Origin: Yponomeuta sedellus
Taxonomy: Eukaryota > Arthropoda > Insecta > Lepidoptera > Yponomeutidae
Assembly (NCBI GenBank): GCA_934045075.1
Contig: OW203749.1
Location: 1,612,001 to 1,676,000, forward strand
Direction: 5' to 3'
DNA: 64,000 nucleotides
The translations under genes and the position numbers were made by a program. Numbering within the stretch: the stretch's first letter is position 1; each line of letters starts with the position of its first letter. Below, in pieces: positions 20,640 through 32,700 of this stretch. Under the pieces are notes generated by a model, which was not told the DNA's origin, did not search any database, and was given only the letters and a program-made list of their open reading frames with translations.

Positions 20640-21132
20640 GAGTATGGGCTAAATTAACACGCATGCCCCCCGCGAAGAGCTAAGGCATTTAAACACCTCA
20701 GACACTGAGGTTTCCTCACGATGTTTTCCTTCACAATTATCGAGTGGTATTGCAAATGAAGACCCCAGGGAAAAAGACAAACTAGTCAAGCAACAAACAT
20801 TTGGAGATATTGCATTTTGAAAGTTTGACTTATGCCACTTTTTCCCTGTATGCGATTTTTAAAGCGTCATTAACTCCGAGACTAATTTGTTTTTACCCTG
20901 TTCGGTTTATTAACTTAAAGTAACGGAATTTCCCTACCAAACTGCATTCACTCACAGATTAGTTTCGAAAAAAAGTGACAAGGTCGTCGTTTTCCCTGGA
21001 GTCTTCAAATATAACATCACAAAAGTACATACCTAACTAAGAAAATAGTCATTGGTAACCTGCCCGCACTGGGAATTGAAGCTCGGCCTATCGCTTCTGA
21101 GTCCATTGGTCTACCCACAGGCTACCACTGCT
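20640..21132 (-). mobile_element. SINE copy split by a MITE
   Basis: SINE body at 20640-20756 (cctcacgatgttttccttca) and SINE head at 21008-21132 (gcccgcactgggaattgaag) on the minus strand are separated by the MITE at 20757-21007. Confidence 0.7.
20757..21007. mobile_element. MITE inserted in a SINE
   Basis: The ends are inverted repeats tgaagaccccagggaaaa / ttttccctggagtcttca, flanked by aaat on each side. No coding capacity. Confidence 0.8.
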
Positions 21133-21510
21133 CAATTATTTATCTAATTATTAGAGGCATTGGGTGTTACGTTGACCTTGGTTCGCTTTCAAGCTGTACA
21201 TTGCGTTGCATGTAGGACTAGGTAAGGTCGCCCGCATTTACTCTAGCTTACAAGCATGAGATACTTACATCAAAAAATCTTTAGTCTTATGGTGTAAACT
21301 TGCGTATTTATTATTCTAAAAATATTATTGTCGCGGTCCCCTTTCGAACCATCTAGAATAGAGCTTGTGGAAGCCTAACGAATAGTCGCCGCATGCTTCG
21401 TTTTAGTAACGCTGCAAGCAATAATGACTCGTATGTCTACTGATATAAGCTGAAGCTGGTGAAGCTGTTCTAGAGTTGTTACCACGTGCACCGAGGGAAG
21501 ATACTTGCGG

Positions 21511-21568
21511 GAATGTTCGAGAACCCTTGCCGGCGGATATAAATAGCGGCCGCCGCGCAGTCAGTTCC
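21511..21568 (+). promoter_or_regulatory. Heat-shock-type core promoter
   Basis: GAAtgTTCgaGAA at 21511-21523 is a perfect three-unit heat-shock element. TATAAATA follows at 21538-21545 and an arthropod initiator TCAGTT at 21561-21566, about 25 bases past the TATA box. The order and spacing match insect hsp promoters. No convincing protein-coding ORF follows: the first ATG frame (at 21619) stops after 14 codons. The factor HSF would bind the element if it is functional. Confidence 0.6.
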
Positions 21569-22020
21569 GTTTGGACTTGCGAAGAGTCTTCGAGCGAACA
21601 TACCTGCGAAACGAGTGATGATAACCTACATGTCCGTATACGCAGCAGGACCCTACGTCTGATTCGATTAACGATTAAAGTTTCACTTACCTAGTAATTA
21701 GTACCTTCTGAAAAGTATAAGTAAAATAATAGTACCTTAACAGTTAGCCAGAAAACTTAGATGTTTTGCCAGCAGGACCCTCCGTTGTTAGGTCTTCAGA
21801 CCAGTAGTGTATGACCCCGTACAGCGGTCAATTAGTACCTATAGATTTTCCTCCTTTTCCGAGAAAAAAGTTATTAGTTTATAAGAAATATACCTACAAA
21901 AGATTTATTTTGCCAACAGGACCCTTTTTTTGTTTTAGGGTTTTCAGTCCAGACAATCATATTTACAAACAGCTTAATATTAGTACCTTTCATGTTTATG
22001 TGGTACGTAATTAAATATCG
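21562..22020 (+). ncRNA. Possible non-coding transcript with GCAGGACCCT repeats
   Basis: Downstream of the promoter, the word caggaccct occurs at about 21648, 21773 and 21918, roughly 125-145 bases apart, twice inside gccagcaggaccct-like contexts. No ORF exceeds 70 codons with an ATG start. This could be a non-coding heat-shock RNA, a 5' UTR of a gene with distant exons, or a mobile-element remnant. Transcription is inferred from the promoter only. Confidence 0.25.
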
Positions 22021-22467
22021 ACGAATAAATAAAAAAAATGCTTTTCATTTTTAGGTAAAATTAGACAGAGTTAGTCTATATGCATAAAGAATTTAAGGGA
22101 GTGTAGCTTCTGAAAACTGGTTGATCTATGAACTGCTAATAGTGTTACCAGTATGCTCAGTGTTACCAAATGTCAACAGCATACAAATATCAGTAAGAAT
22201 AAATGAAACTGACGATTTCCGTCGAATCCAATTACCTAATTCAAAGACTAATAATTTGGCATGGATACATTAGGGTGAATTTCAAGTTTTATTTTGTGTA
22301 ATTTCGGTGAGATTTTTTTATTCCAGCCCCATTCTAATATGTTTCTTTGGTAACATATAAAAATTTAGCCTTTTTTTGTAACATGCGTGCGAGTGGACGT
22401 CAATTATCATCAAAACTTACTTAAATATTCAGTAATAAAATTTGATGTGTCCACTGAAACTGAAATT

Positions 22468-22776
22468 GTTTTTGTAACTAAGACCGTTAAGTTTATTTTT
22501 TAACAAAAACAAGATAAAACAATCCTCAAATACAGTCAGTCTACCTTGTCCGCACTGGACAGTTCTTTGATAAGGAAACAATCCTCAACGAATACAGTGA
22601 AAAGTTGCTGAGGAGCATTTTAGAGAACTCTTGTTTTTATAACTAAGACCGTTAAGTTTTTTTTAACAAAAACAAGATAAAACAATCCTCAAATACAGTC
22701 TACCTTGTCCACACTAGACAGTTCTTCCTTTGTAAAATAAAGAAACAATCCTCAACAAATACAGTTAAAAGTTGTC
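22468..22776. repeat. Direct tandem duplication, about 165-bp unit
   Basis: 22468-22632 and 22633-22776 share aactaagaccgttaagttt, acaaaaacaagataaaacaa, ctaccttgtccrcactrgac and gaaacaatcctcaac, with small indels. Confidence 0.85.
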
Positions 22777-23048
22777 TGGACTTAGCCGATTTTTCCTTGT
22801 TAAAACGAAGGGGAAGAAAACATAAGTTTTCATTAACAATTTTTTATTTGATCATTATTCCTTCAAGTTCACCAGTGAATTCTTTTTTGCTAGTAGCAAA
22901 TCAGAAACTAGTAGTGAGTGAAACATTTCAGTGTTGTCTACTACAAACGAGGCCCTTACAATGGCCCATTTTACAATATCCCATACGTAACAAAGTTACA
23001 TTCCATAATCTGTGATGAACAAAACGAAAAAGTTAAAATAAAAATATT

Positions 23049-23054
23049 TTTATT
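23049..23054 (-). terminator. Poly(A) signal of the phosphate carrier gene
   Basis: AATAAA on the minus strand, 620 bases past the stop codon at 23674. It gives a plausible 3' UTR. A hairpin (23170-23245, tttggctttcagcgc and its complement) lies within that UTR. Confidence 0.6.
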
Positions 23055-23673
23055 GAAAATAAATTAATTGCAACATGATTTTAGCGTTACTTATCTTTAC
23101 AACAACTTATTGCAAATGAACGGTCTTCTATTATTTTATATAATACAGCATGTCGGTATAGTTTGGAACATTTCATTTTTGGCTTTCAGCGCTTAAAAAT
23201 ACAGAACCGTATTCATTTATTATTCTATGCGCTGAAGGCCAAAAACAATTACTAGATACTTACTATAAATACACTAAGCACAGATTTGCATTACGTTTGC
23301 CTCTTAAGCTGATCTAGATCATTGTAGCGGAACCAACAAGCGGTTTTTCAAGTTCCTAACCGTACCATTAGACTCAGGGCAAAACGCAATGCATACCTGC
23401 GGTAACACAAGTTTTAAATCACAATTGTACTACCATGAAACACATCCAGTAAGGCCGCTCGCTTCCACGATAAATCTAATCCAGCTGTGAGCCGCATCCG
23501 AGTGACCGCCTCACCAAATGTAAGTGTGAGTTCCCCCTGAACGCTATACAAATCATGAACAGACCATGTACACATGAAATCTTAAACTTTGTACTAAAAA
23601 CTCTTCATATGGAGGCTCACAGGAAGCTCGCTGGGACCGTCCGGCACTACTGAACTGGTTCGCACAAGACTGT

Positions 23674-23763
23674 TCACTTGGTCTTGGCCGCTTCGGCTTC
23701 CAGGCGCTTGCGCAAGCTTTCGGGCATCTCCGCGGGCGGTGGGCGGGGCATGCGCAGCCAGAC
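23674..23763 (-). CDS. Mpcp: Phosphate carrier exon 8 and stop
   Basis: Acceptor cgaccaattgcag; 29 codons and TGA. It encodes the short matrix tail VWLRMPRPPPAEMPESLRKR and ends AKTK. Confidence 0.95.
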   Translation of the reverse strand, partial: VWLRMPRPPPAEMPESLRKRLEAEAAKTK

Positions 23764-26700
23764 CTGCAATTGGTCGGGTTTTAGAAAGAGACGGAGCTGG
23801 CGCGCGGGAGAGCGAACGAGAAAGGACTCATAAAGGTGTGTTGTCCACAGAGTTAGTTGGCAGGAACAATTGGTAGGTTTACTTAATCATTGAGTAAGGG
23901 TTTCCGTGCTTCGTAAGGCACGTTAAGCCGCTGGTGCAGGTTGGCATGTAATGGCAGTTGTTAAGCCATGTCAGAGGCCTTATGGGAGGCTTGATAACTT
24001 CTGACACTAAGGCCCGCCACTGTCTTACGATCCTCTACCAACCCGGTCTTTGCCTGCGTGGTGGAGTACGGCCTATCTTCATGCGATGCAGAAAGAGAGC
24101 CGTGCCCCAGCAGTGGGGACATACCAGGGTTGTCAGTTATCAGGGTTGGTTAGTTAGACCTGAGATTTCCGCACTTAGCGTCATAGTTGGGCCATTGTAC
24201 GTAGCAAGCGCTGAGGTACGCTAACACCTCAGACACTAGGGTTTCCTTACGATGTTTTCCTTCACCGTCATTTTCTTTCACAAATGTACATAAGTTAGAA
24301 AACAAAGTCATCGGTACATGCCGGGGTTCGAACCCACGACCTCCCGATTGAGAAGCCGTTGTTCAACACCGCTCCGCTACCACCGCTCTCAGTTATCAGG
24401 GTAACTGTAACCTTATCAAAGCAAGGTAAGACGTTATCGAAGCGCTTACCTTGACCGCGTCATAGATGAACCACTGCAGAGCGGTGAGGGTACCGATCAT
24501 CACAATCCTGGGTCCAAGACCCTTCCAGACTCCGGCCATGCCAAGTTTGCCGATGATGGAGCCAACGGTTGCTGTCTTGTCCTGTGAACGGAATATTGTG
24601 TATGGTTAGATCATTACAAGATTTCCCCTTTACAAACGATTTGGCGAATCTGCTAATTTTTCGAAGAGCTTACATACATACATAACCTCACGCCTGTATC
24701 CCAGAGGGTTAGGCAGAGACCAGGGACTGCCACTTGCCACGATCCTGACAGATCACCTTCGCTTCATCAACGTTCATAAGTCTGTGGCGAGCACATGTCA
24801 ACTCTGCGCGCGCACTACAAACTCCAATATTCCTGCATCGCGCAGTGTTTCAATGACATACCATAAATATAACGTCCGACTAACAATAGTTGGACCGGCC
24901 GTCCCCAGGCATACGATCTGCCTGGTGGGAAATTTCCCTTTATAGTGGAAGAGCACGATCACCCGCTCTTCCCTATAAGTCGTTGCATGCACGCACGCCG
25001 GTTCCGGTTACTTTTTATCTTCCCTTTTGCTAATACATCCCCTATTTGGTCGATGTATTTCCGCCTGGGACGTCCCTAACCAGCCCTTCCACTCACATTC
25101 GACGTATATATTTGTTTTGTCAATCTTTCTTTCTTCATCCTCTCCACATGTCCACACCAACGCAACATTCCTTGTCAATGAAAGCCGCTGCCTTCGGGGA
25201 CCCACCACCACCCAAGTCCATATCAACCTTACGGTTATACTGGGCCCAACATTTCAATTGTTTGGCTCCACCACGTGCAGGTTTAGAAAAAGGCAGCGGG
25301 AAAAAAAACTCCACTCTGACCATCTTTTCTCAAGTCAAGTCAAAGTCAAATTCTCTACTGTGCTTCGCAAGGCACGTTAAGCCTTTGGTGCCGGCTGTCA
25401 TGTAACGGCAGTCGTTAAGCCATGTCAGAGGTTTTTTGGGCGGCTTGATAACTTCTGACAGCAAGGCTCGCCACTGTCTTACAATCCTCCACCAATCCGG
25501 ACTTGGCCCCCGTGGTGGAGTATGGCCTAATCTTCCTGCGATGCAGGAAGAGACCTGTGCCCCAGCAGTGGGGACATACAAGGGTTGACATCGAACACGT
25601 AGCTTATGTGTTAATCCAGGGTGTCATGTAACTCAAGCAGTGAGTACGTGTTTAAACGAAAACTAAAAAAATGGCTTATCGAGCGGTGTTTTTATTCGTA
25701 TGACGAATTCCTAGTCTGTAAAAGTGACTAAGCAGAGATGTTTATAAGATTTAGCGTATTGTATCGTAATATCGTCGCTCTTTAACACTTATTTAGCAGA
25801 ATTTAGCACAATAATTAGGTAAATTACTCAACATACGTATTATTGTTATTTTGTCTATAATTGATTGACCTGACAGATTGCATAATTATTATGATATTGA
25901 CATGTAATATTTTCTTTTTGACACTTGTAAATTTAATTATTATTTCTACATTGGATTGTTATTATGTACGGAGTCTTGACTCGTAATGAATATTACCAAT
26001 AAATGATGTCTATGTCTAACTCCATACCAAATTATATTGAAGCCCCCAGCCGTTTAGACGTGAAGAAGTAACAAGCATACGTAAGTGTGTATGTTTCTTT
26101 CGCCTTTATAAAATTAGTGTGATGCGATAAACTACTTATTAAAAGGATTTTGCGGTCCTTTCAATGACAAATTGTAAATCCCTTAGGATTAGGGAACGTT
26201 TCTAGTCTCCTAGCGCCTGTTAGCTCTGGATTAGCTTGGAGAAAACTATTTTGCATAAAATAAACTCTAGCCTCCATCCTAGAGGGTTCGGCAGAGCTGC
26301 TAGTCTCCAAGGACCTGTCGGGTCGCCTGGTCGAGCTAGTAGGCGCCTGTGTCTTAACAAACACACTCCTGCATATGGTAGTCAGAGTCACCAGTCACAA
26401 AGACCTGTCAGCTCTTCTTCTTCAGGCTATGTCCAGCAGTGGACTGATGTGGCCCTCCCCTAATGAGCGCCATTGCGCAAGGTTGTGCCATCATTGGGGG
26501 GTAATGCCCATAATCCCCACGCTGGGCATGCGGGTTGGGGATAGCAGTTCGGTGGAATTGTACTGCAGGGGGCGCTGCTGCCCACCCCCCGGTTTGTGTC
26601 CCTTAGTCGCCTTTTACGACACCCGCGGGGAAGAATTTGGGTCAGCTCACCTTAAGCTAATATCGTATAACATAAATTCACCCCTTCATCTGTAGTCGGA

Positions 26701-29700
26701 GTTACCCTTCTCGCAGACCTGTCAGCTCACCTGGTTAAGCTTGGAGACGCCCGTTTCTTGTAACAAACTCACTCCAGCTCACCTGGTTAAGGTAATAGAC
26801 GCCGGTGCCTTATAACAAACTCACTCCTGCATCTGGTAGAGTTACCAGTCTCGCAGACCTGTCAGAGTGCTTAGTGCGAGTTTTTTAACTACTCGATCGC
26901 GTTAACGTAAACTCATATTTCTATGGCATCGAGGAAGCGCCACCTAGCGACAAGTATGGAAATTAAAATTGCTGAGTGCGAGTTGTAATGGTTTACGTTG
27001 AGAAGTGAACACATTTACCAGCCAAAACACGAATAAACGCGAGTGCGAGTTGTACTGTGACAGCGTTTTGCCAGTTCGAACGGTTAACTTACTCACTACT
27101 CAACTCACCTGGTTAAGCTTGGAGACGACGGTGTCGGCAGGGTGGGAGACGATGGCGCAGAAGACGCCAGCGATGTAGCCTGCGGCGAAGGTGACGACCA
27201 GCTGCTCGCCCTTGGAGCACTCGGCGCGGGGCTTCGGGACCACGTGCTGCGGATGCCAGAGACACGGTCAAGTTGGTGCTGGGCTTTGGGACTGGGGGTA
27301 GTGGGAAATTCTACTTTGATTGGCAGCTAATCTCTATCTGATCAGTGGATTAGTCCAAAAGATCGAGGGCGTAATACATTGATCAGAAGCATTTTTCGCG
27401 GGACTTCCGTAATTTAATAGCAGAATTTTTTAGTTGATCAGCAGTAAATTCCAAATTGATTGGTAGTTAATCTCAATCTGATCAGTAGAATAGACCAAAT
27501 TGATCTGCGGGGAGTAAGATAAGATAAGAATATTCTTTATTGTATACCGGAAAAATAACACATTGAACAGAAGATTTTTTTTTATTTATCAGCAGCAAAT
27601 TACAAGCTCATGAGCAGAACTTTTTTAGTCTTTCAGCAAGAACTTTTAAGTTTATCAGCAGGAAAGTCCAAATTGATCACCAAAAAATTTTAAATAAAAA
27701 TTTAAAATTGATCAGGCAGGAAATATTTTAAATTGATCAACAGGAAATTTACAATTGATCATTAGGAAATTCCAAATTGATCAGCAGACATTTTTAAATT
27801 TTATCGTTGGGAAATTTTAAATTAATCGGTAAAAAAATTAAATTCATCAGCAGAAAATTCGAAATTTATTAGATCAAATCACATGTTAAACATCATCATA
27901 GACTTCAATGAGATGTTTTCAGCACAAATTCACTAAGCACTTCATAGGCGGTCACATACAAGAACAGATCAATTTTGACGGCCGCATTCCGGTTCTTCTA
28001 CGGCCAGGCTTGAAAGCGCCATCTATGTGAATTTGTGCTGAAAACAGCTCATTCCCAACGCGTTACGGACCCAACCATACCGCGATGAAGAATACCGCCA
28101 GCGCCATCTACATGTCAAATTAGCGAACCAGTTTCGCTTAGTGCACACTTTCAAAGCTGTCTTTGACTCACCTGGTAGAGGATCTCGAGGGTCTTCTCGA
28201 AGCAGGAGAACTTCATCATGGTGTAGGGGATCTGGCGGCCCCACAGTGGCACCAGGCCCTTGTAAAAGGTCCCGTAGCCCTCAGCCTGGACCATCTTGGG
28301 CCACGCCTCGCGCAGGGTCGTGGCGAAGCCAGGCATGGTTTGGATGCGGACCTGTTAATGATGTTACAGAAATTAATAAAATGGCAATATTCTTTTCTCC
28401 ACCAACCCGGACGTCGCCCTCGTGGTCTCCACCAACCCGGTCTTGGCCCCTATGGTAGAGTATGACCTAAACTTCCTGCGATGCAGGGAAGAGACCCGTG
28501 CTCCTGCAGCGGGGACATAAGATAAGAATATTCTTTATTGTACACACCAGAAAATAATTACAGAGACAACAGTTACAAAAGAAGGGCGGCCTTATTGCTG
28601 ATAGCAATTTCTTCCAGGCAACCTTAAATCGGAAAGATTGCTGAAGGAGAAATTGAATGAGGATTGTTATCACAATAACTCATAGTGAATACGATGTTTC
28701 GTGACGTCAAATTCGACGCCACGACACTGCGAGCTGTTTTACCACAGATTTATAATCATTTTCGAAAAATGGCTTTAACCTTCAATGTCAATTTAGTTAT
28801 TACACTTTGTTGCACACGAAAAACACAAAAAAAATAATAAAATATATGTACAGTCTGTTAGCTTTTAGAATATACCTCGGCTGCTATCGGATATATTCGT
28901 GTAATAGAAATATCAGAACTAATATGACACATAATTCCGAAATCAGAACTCGATCATCAGTACGAAAACCGAAGCCTACTCTAGAGGGCCGAGGTATATT
29001 CTAAAAGCTAACGGCGAGGTTATCTCTGTGAGAGATTTTTCGTTAAACTTTGTTACTGAAATATAGGTTTTTTTTTTTGTAAATAATAAATAAAATCTCA
29101 CTGATGCCGGTGAGTCACCCATTAGCTAAGTTAGAAGAGCGCTGGCACGGATAGCCAGAGGTCGCGGGTTCGAGTCCCGGCATGGGTGGAATTTTTAGCC
29201 TCTAAATAGGTTTAAAATAATAATGTGTCCCCACGATATGGAAGAGGGTTTTTAAATCTTTCGTCATGCCTATTATGAAGCTCAGTGCGGAAATCTTAGG
29301 TGTAACTAAGGCGGCCGAAAAAAAAACTCCACTCTGACCACCTGTACCCAGGTCATTTTACGCCAAGTATTTCTTAATGATTGGCGATATTCACACAAAG
29401 CTATATATTGAACTGGTCTAAATGCGATTATTTATTAGCTAAAACGTAATTACCTCGTTTCCGACGTTTAATTTTGATTTTATTTTCTTAAGTTTACAAA
29501 ACAGAATACAGTCGTTACAAATTGAACTTAAAATAATAATAAATATTTATGGACATATTACACAGATCTCGTTAGCCCTATACTAAGTACAACTAAATGA
29601 CTTGAGTTATAGGTGCTAACTCGACGATAGATTTAATACAATAAATACATAGATAACATCCAAGACCCGAGACAAACTAGAAAAGTTCGTTTCCTAGTTT

Positions 29701-32700
29701 AACCCGGCCGGGGATCGAACCCGAGACCTTCGGTTTTACAATCAGCGTGCCAAACCGCTGCGCCACCGAGGTCGTCATCGAAATACATAAACTGTTTGTG
29801 TTCTGAAATGCAGTGGCTAAAACATCCTTGAGTCAAAAGTATGTATACATAGAAGTTTGCCAAATTGAAAGCTGTATATGCAGTAATAACTTAATCTAGA
29901 ACATTAAAACGTTTAGCGTAAATTATATCACAAATAATTTTAATTAATCATTCAATTATTTATTGGATGAAGTAGAGTTATAAACTTATAAATTATAGAG
30001 CTAATCATTTCAAAGAATTTAGAAGGATTTGGATCAATTATATCAATGCTTGGCTTTCGGCAGCGTTACAGTGGCCGTGGTCTTGGGTAAACTAATTACG
30101 TTATTGCCTTGCCTTTTGGCCTTTTTGCATCTACTTAATGAGATGATTGATACAGCGTCCAGTGGTACCTTCACTCACACTAGATGAGTGACGGGACCAC
30201 TCCGACGCTGTAGTGCCTGGGACATGTTTTTTTTATAGATGGTGTAGGCTTGCCCAGCACCTATACCATCCTGACAGCTTAGTCAGCCTAGCCCACAGGA
30301 AAGACTAGTCAATACGTGCGGAGCCAACCAAGCCGCGGGTTTCCTCACGATGTTTTCCTTCACCGTTAGCGTGTGGTATTGCGACTACAAATTCGCAAAT
30401 GTACGTAACTTTGAAAGTAAACAAAGTCATTGGTACATGCCCGCTCTCGGGATCGAACCTGGGGCTCTCGCTTGCCAGTCCATGGTTTTACCCACTGAGC
30501 TACCACAGCCCAATTACGTTATTACGCTTTACCTAATAAATAACCGCGATTAGACCCATTTAATATATAACCATCTTAAGCTAGCCTTGGGTAACTCAAA
30601 AGCCAGATATGAGAGGACACACAACTCCCTCGCCGTCAAGTGTGTCCCATTCATATCCCAGAGATGTCAACTATATCTGGCTCCCTCACACATACTCTCA
30701 ACTCAGTACGGTAGTCATCTCCTGCTACTTTATCCAGCTCACACACAATGCGAGAGCGAGATCAACATCGTCTGACATCGGTTACACTCGGCCGCATTTC
30801 TCGTCGTGACCAACGAGCGATGAGAGAAAGTTCAACAAAAAAAAACGTGTGATCTGGATAAAGTAGGAAATAGGTAGACTAGACTGACTCACCAGTTGTG
30901 TATCTTGTTTCCACACGCACTTAGTTGATTGGACATCGTATGAGCTAGGACACAAGTGGTGAGCGGGATATGATAGAGATATAGTGTGTCTTGGTGAGCA
31001 AAGATATGAGATATAACAACTCCGTCTAAGGACACACTTTGCCCAAGTCTATCTTAAGCCTAATACATTAGTTGTCACCTTCACCAACTTGGCTTCAAAT
31101 ATCTCACCTTGGCTGCCTCAAGCGGAGACAGGGCAATGTCAGCGAAGAACTCAGCTGTAGCCGATGCTGAGAGGTATACTCCTGTACGGTATATATAGGC
31201 TGTCTCTTCATCCAGGAGGCTCGTATAGAACACCTTGAAGACCTCGTAGAGACCGAACTTGCACAGGCCCTGTGGGGGAGAGGGGTCTCAAGTTACTCGA
31301 GGGCATAGCGGGGAGGGTTGTGGGAAGACGGTGGGGCACTCATTGGAGTTTTGTCGTCAAGGGCATGTTCGGTAGGAACAATTGGTTGAGATTTTTAATC
31401 ATAGTAACTTAACATAACATTTACATACAGGCACAGACATTGCTTCTGGCCCCACACTAGGATACTCTGTGTCGTGGGAACCAGAAATAACGACATCACA
31501 AACATGTAAGGTAAGGTATTTTTTTTTGTTTAACATGTAAGGTTTTTTTAAATCCCCAGCCGGGGTTCGAACCCGGGACCTCTTGCATGGTAGGCAGACG
31601 CGCTACCGCTACGCCACAGAGGTCACCAATCTAGATACTTTCTATTTTTTTAAAAAAAGTTGTGTACGTGCGTGTAAAATAAAGGAGATGTACTCCAAAA
31701 GCTGTAATTAGTATCATTAAAATAAAATTTTAACTAAGAAAATATGAGGAAGTAGACGATTCAGGGACTTTTGTCCCTTAGGGACAAGTCCACGGCTGCT
31801 GTACCGACCTGCATGGAGTAACCTATGAAGGTAGGTGCCCATCCCTTGGCCAGTCCGCGCATGCCCTCCTCAGCCACGGAGACCTTGAAGCCATTGATAA
31901 CATTCTTGTACTTGTCAGGGTCCACTTGGAGCCGGCACTTGACCAGATCTAGGGGCACCACAGCCGTGTGAGTGATACCTGGCGGAAAGAAAACGAAATC
32001 GATTATTGGAAATATTAAATCAGAAATGTATTTCAATGGAAACAATTTACATTCTGTTGAATCGATATCAACGCGTTTGAATGTCCCCATTTCTGGGGCA
32101 CGGTCTCTTCCTGCATCGCAGGAAGGTTAGGCCATACTCCACCACGGGGACCACTCCGGGTTGGTGGAGGATTGTAGGATAGTGGCGGGCCTTACTGTCA
32201 GAAGTTATCAAGCCGCCCATTATGCCTCTGACATGGCTTAACGACTGCCATTACATGACAGCCGGCAACAACTGCTTAGCGTACCTTGCGAAGCACGGAA
32301 GCGCTCGGAAAAATGCCACTAGCGGTAGCCACGGGACGGTCACACATCCTGCACCTGACCGCGCCTGTTGTTGCTTAATTCAAGTTCCTGACACTCGGTT
32401 CGACTAGGCCCCGGGCGCTTCGTTTGTCAATGTTATTGTTATGGTTGTTTTCAATGTTATGGTTTTTGGCGGAAATCGATTAGTCCTATGTAGTTGATAC
32501 TATGTTCTAGACATCCCGGTCTCGCGAGATCTCGGAAAGAAGTTTCACGTCAAAAAAATAACCGCCCTCTATATCACCTATAGTCTCGAAGCATATGACT
32601 GCTGACGTCACTCGTCCATGCTTCGGCCGCGTGCCAAGCAAATTCCAGCCCAATTTGCACGTGCATAGGCACGTTTTTAAACTGCCTCGAGGCACGTGGA

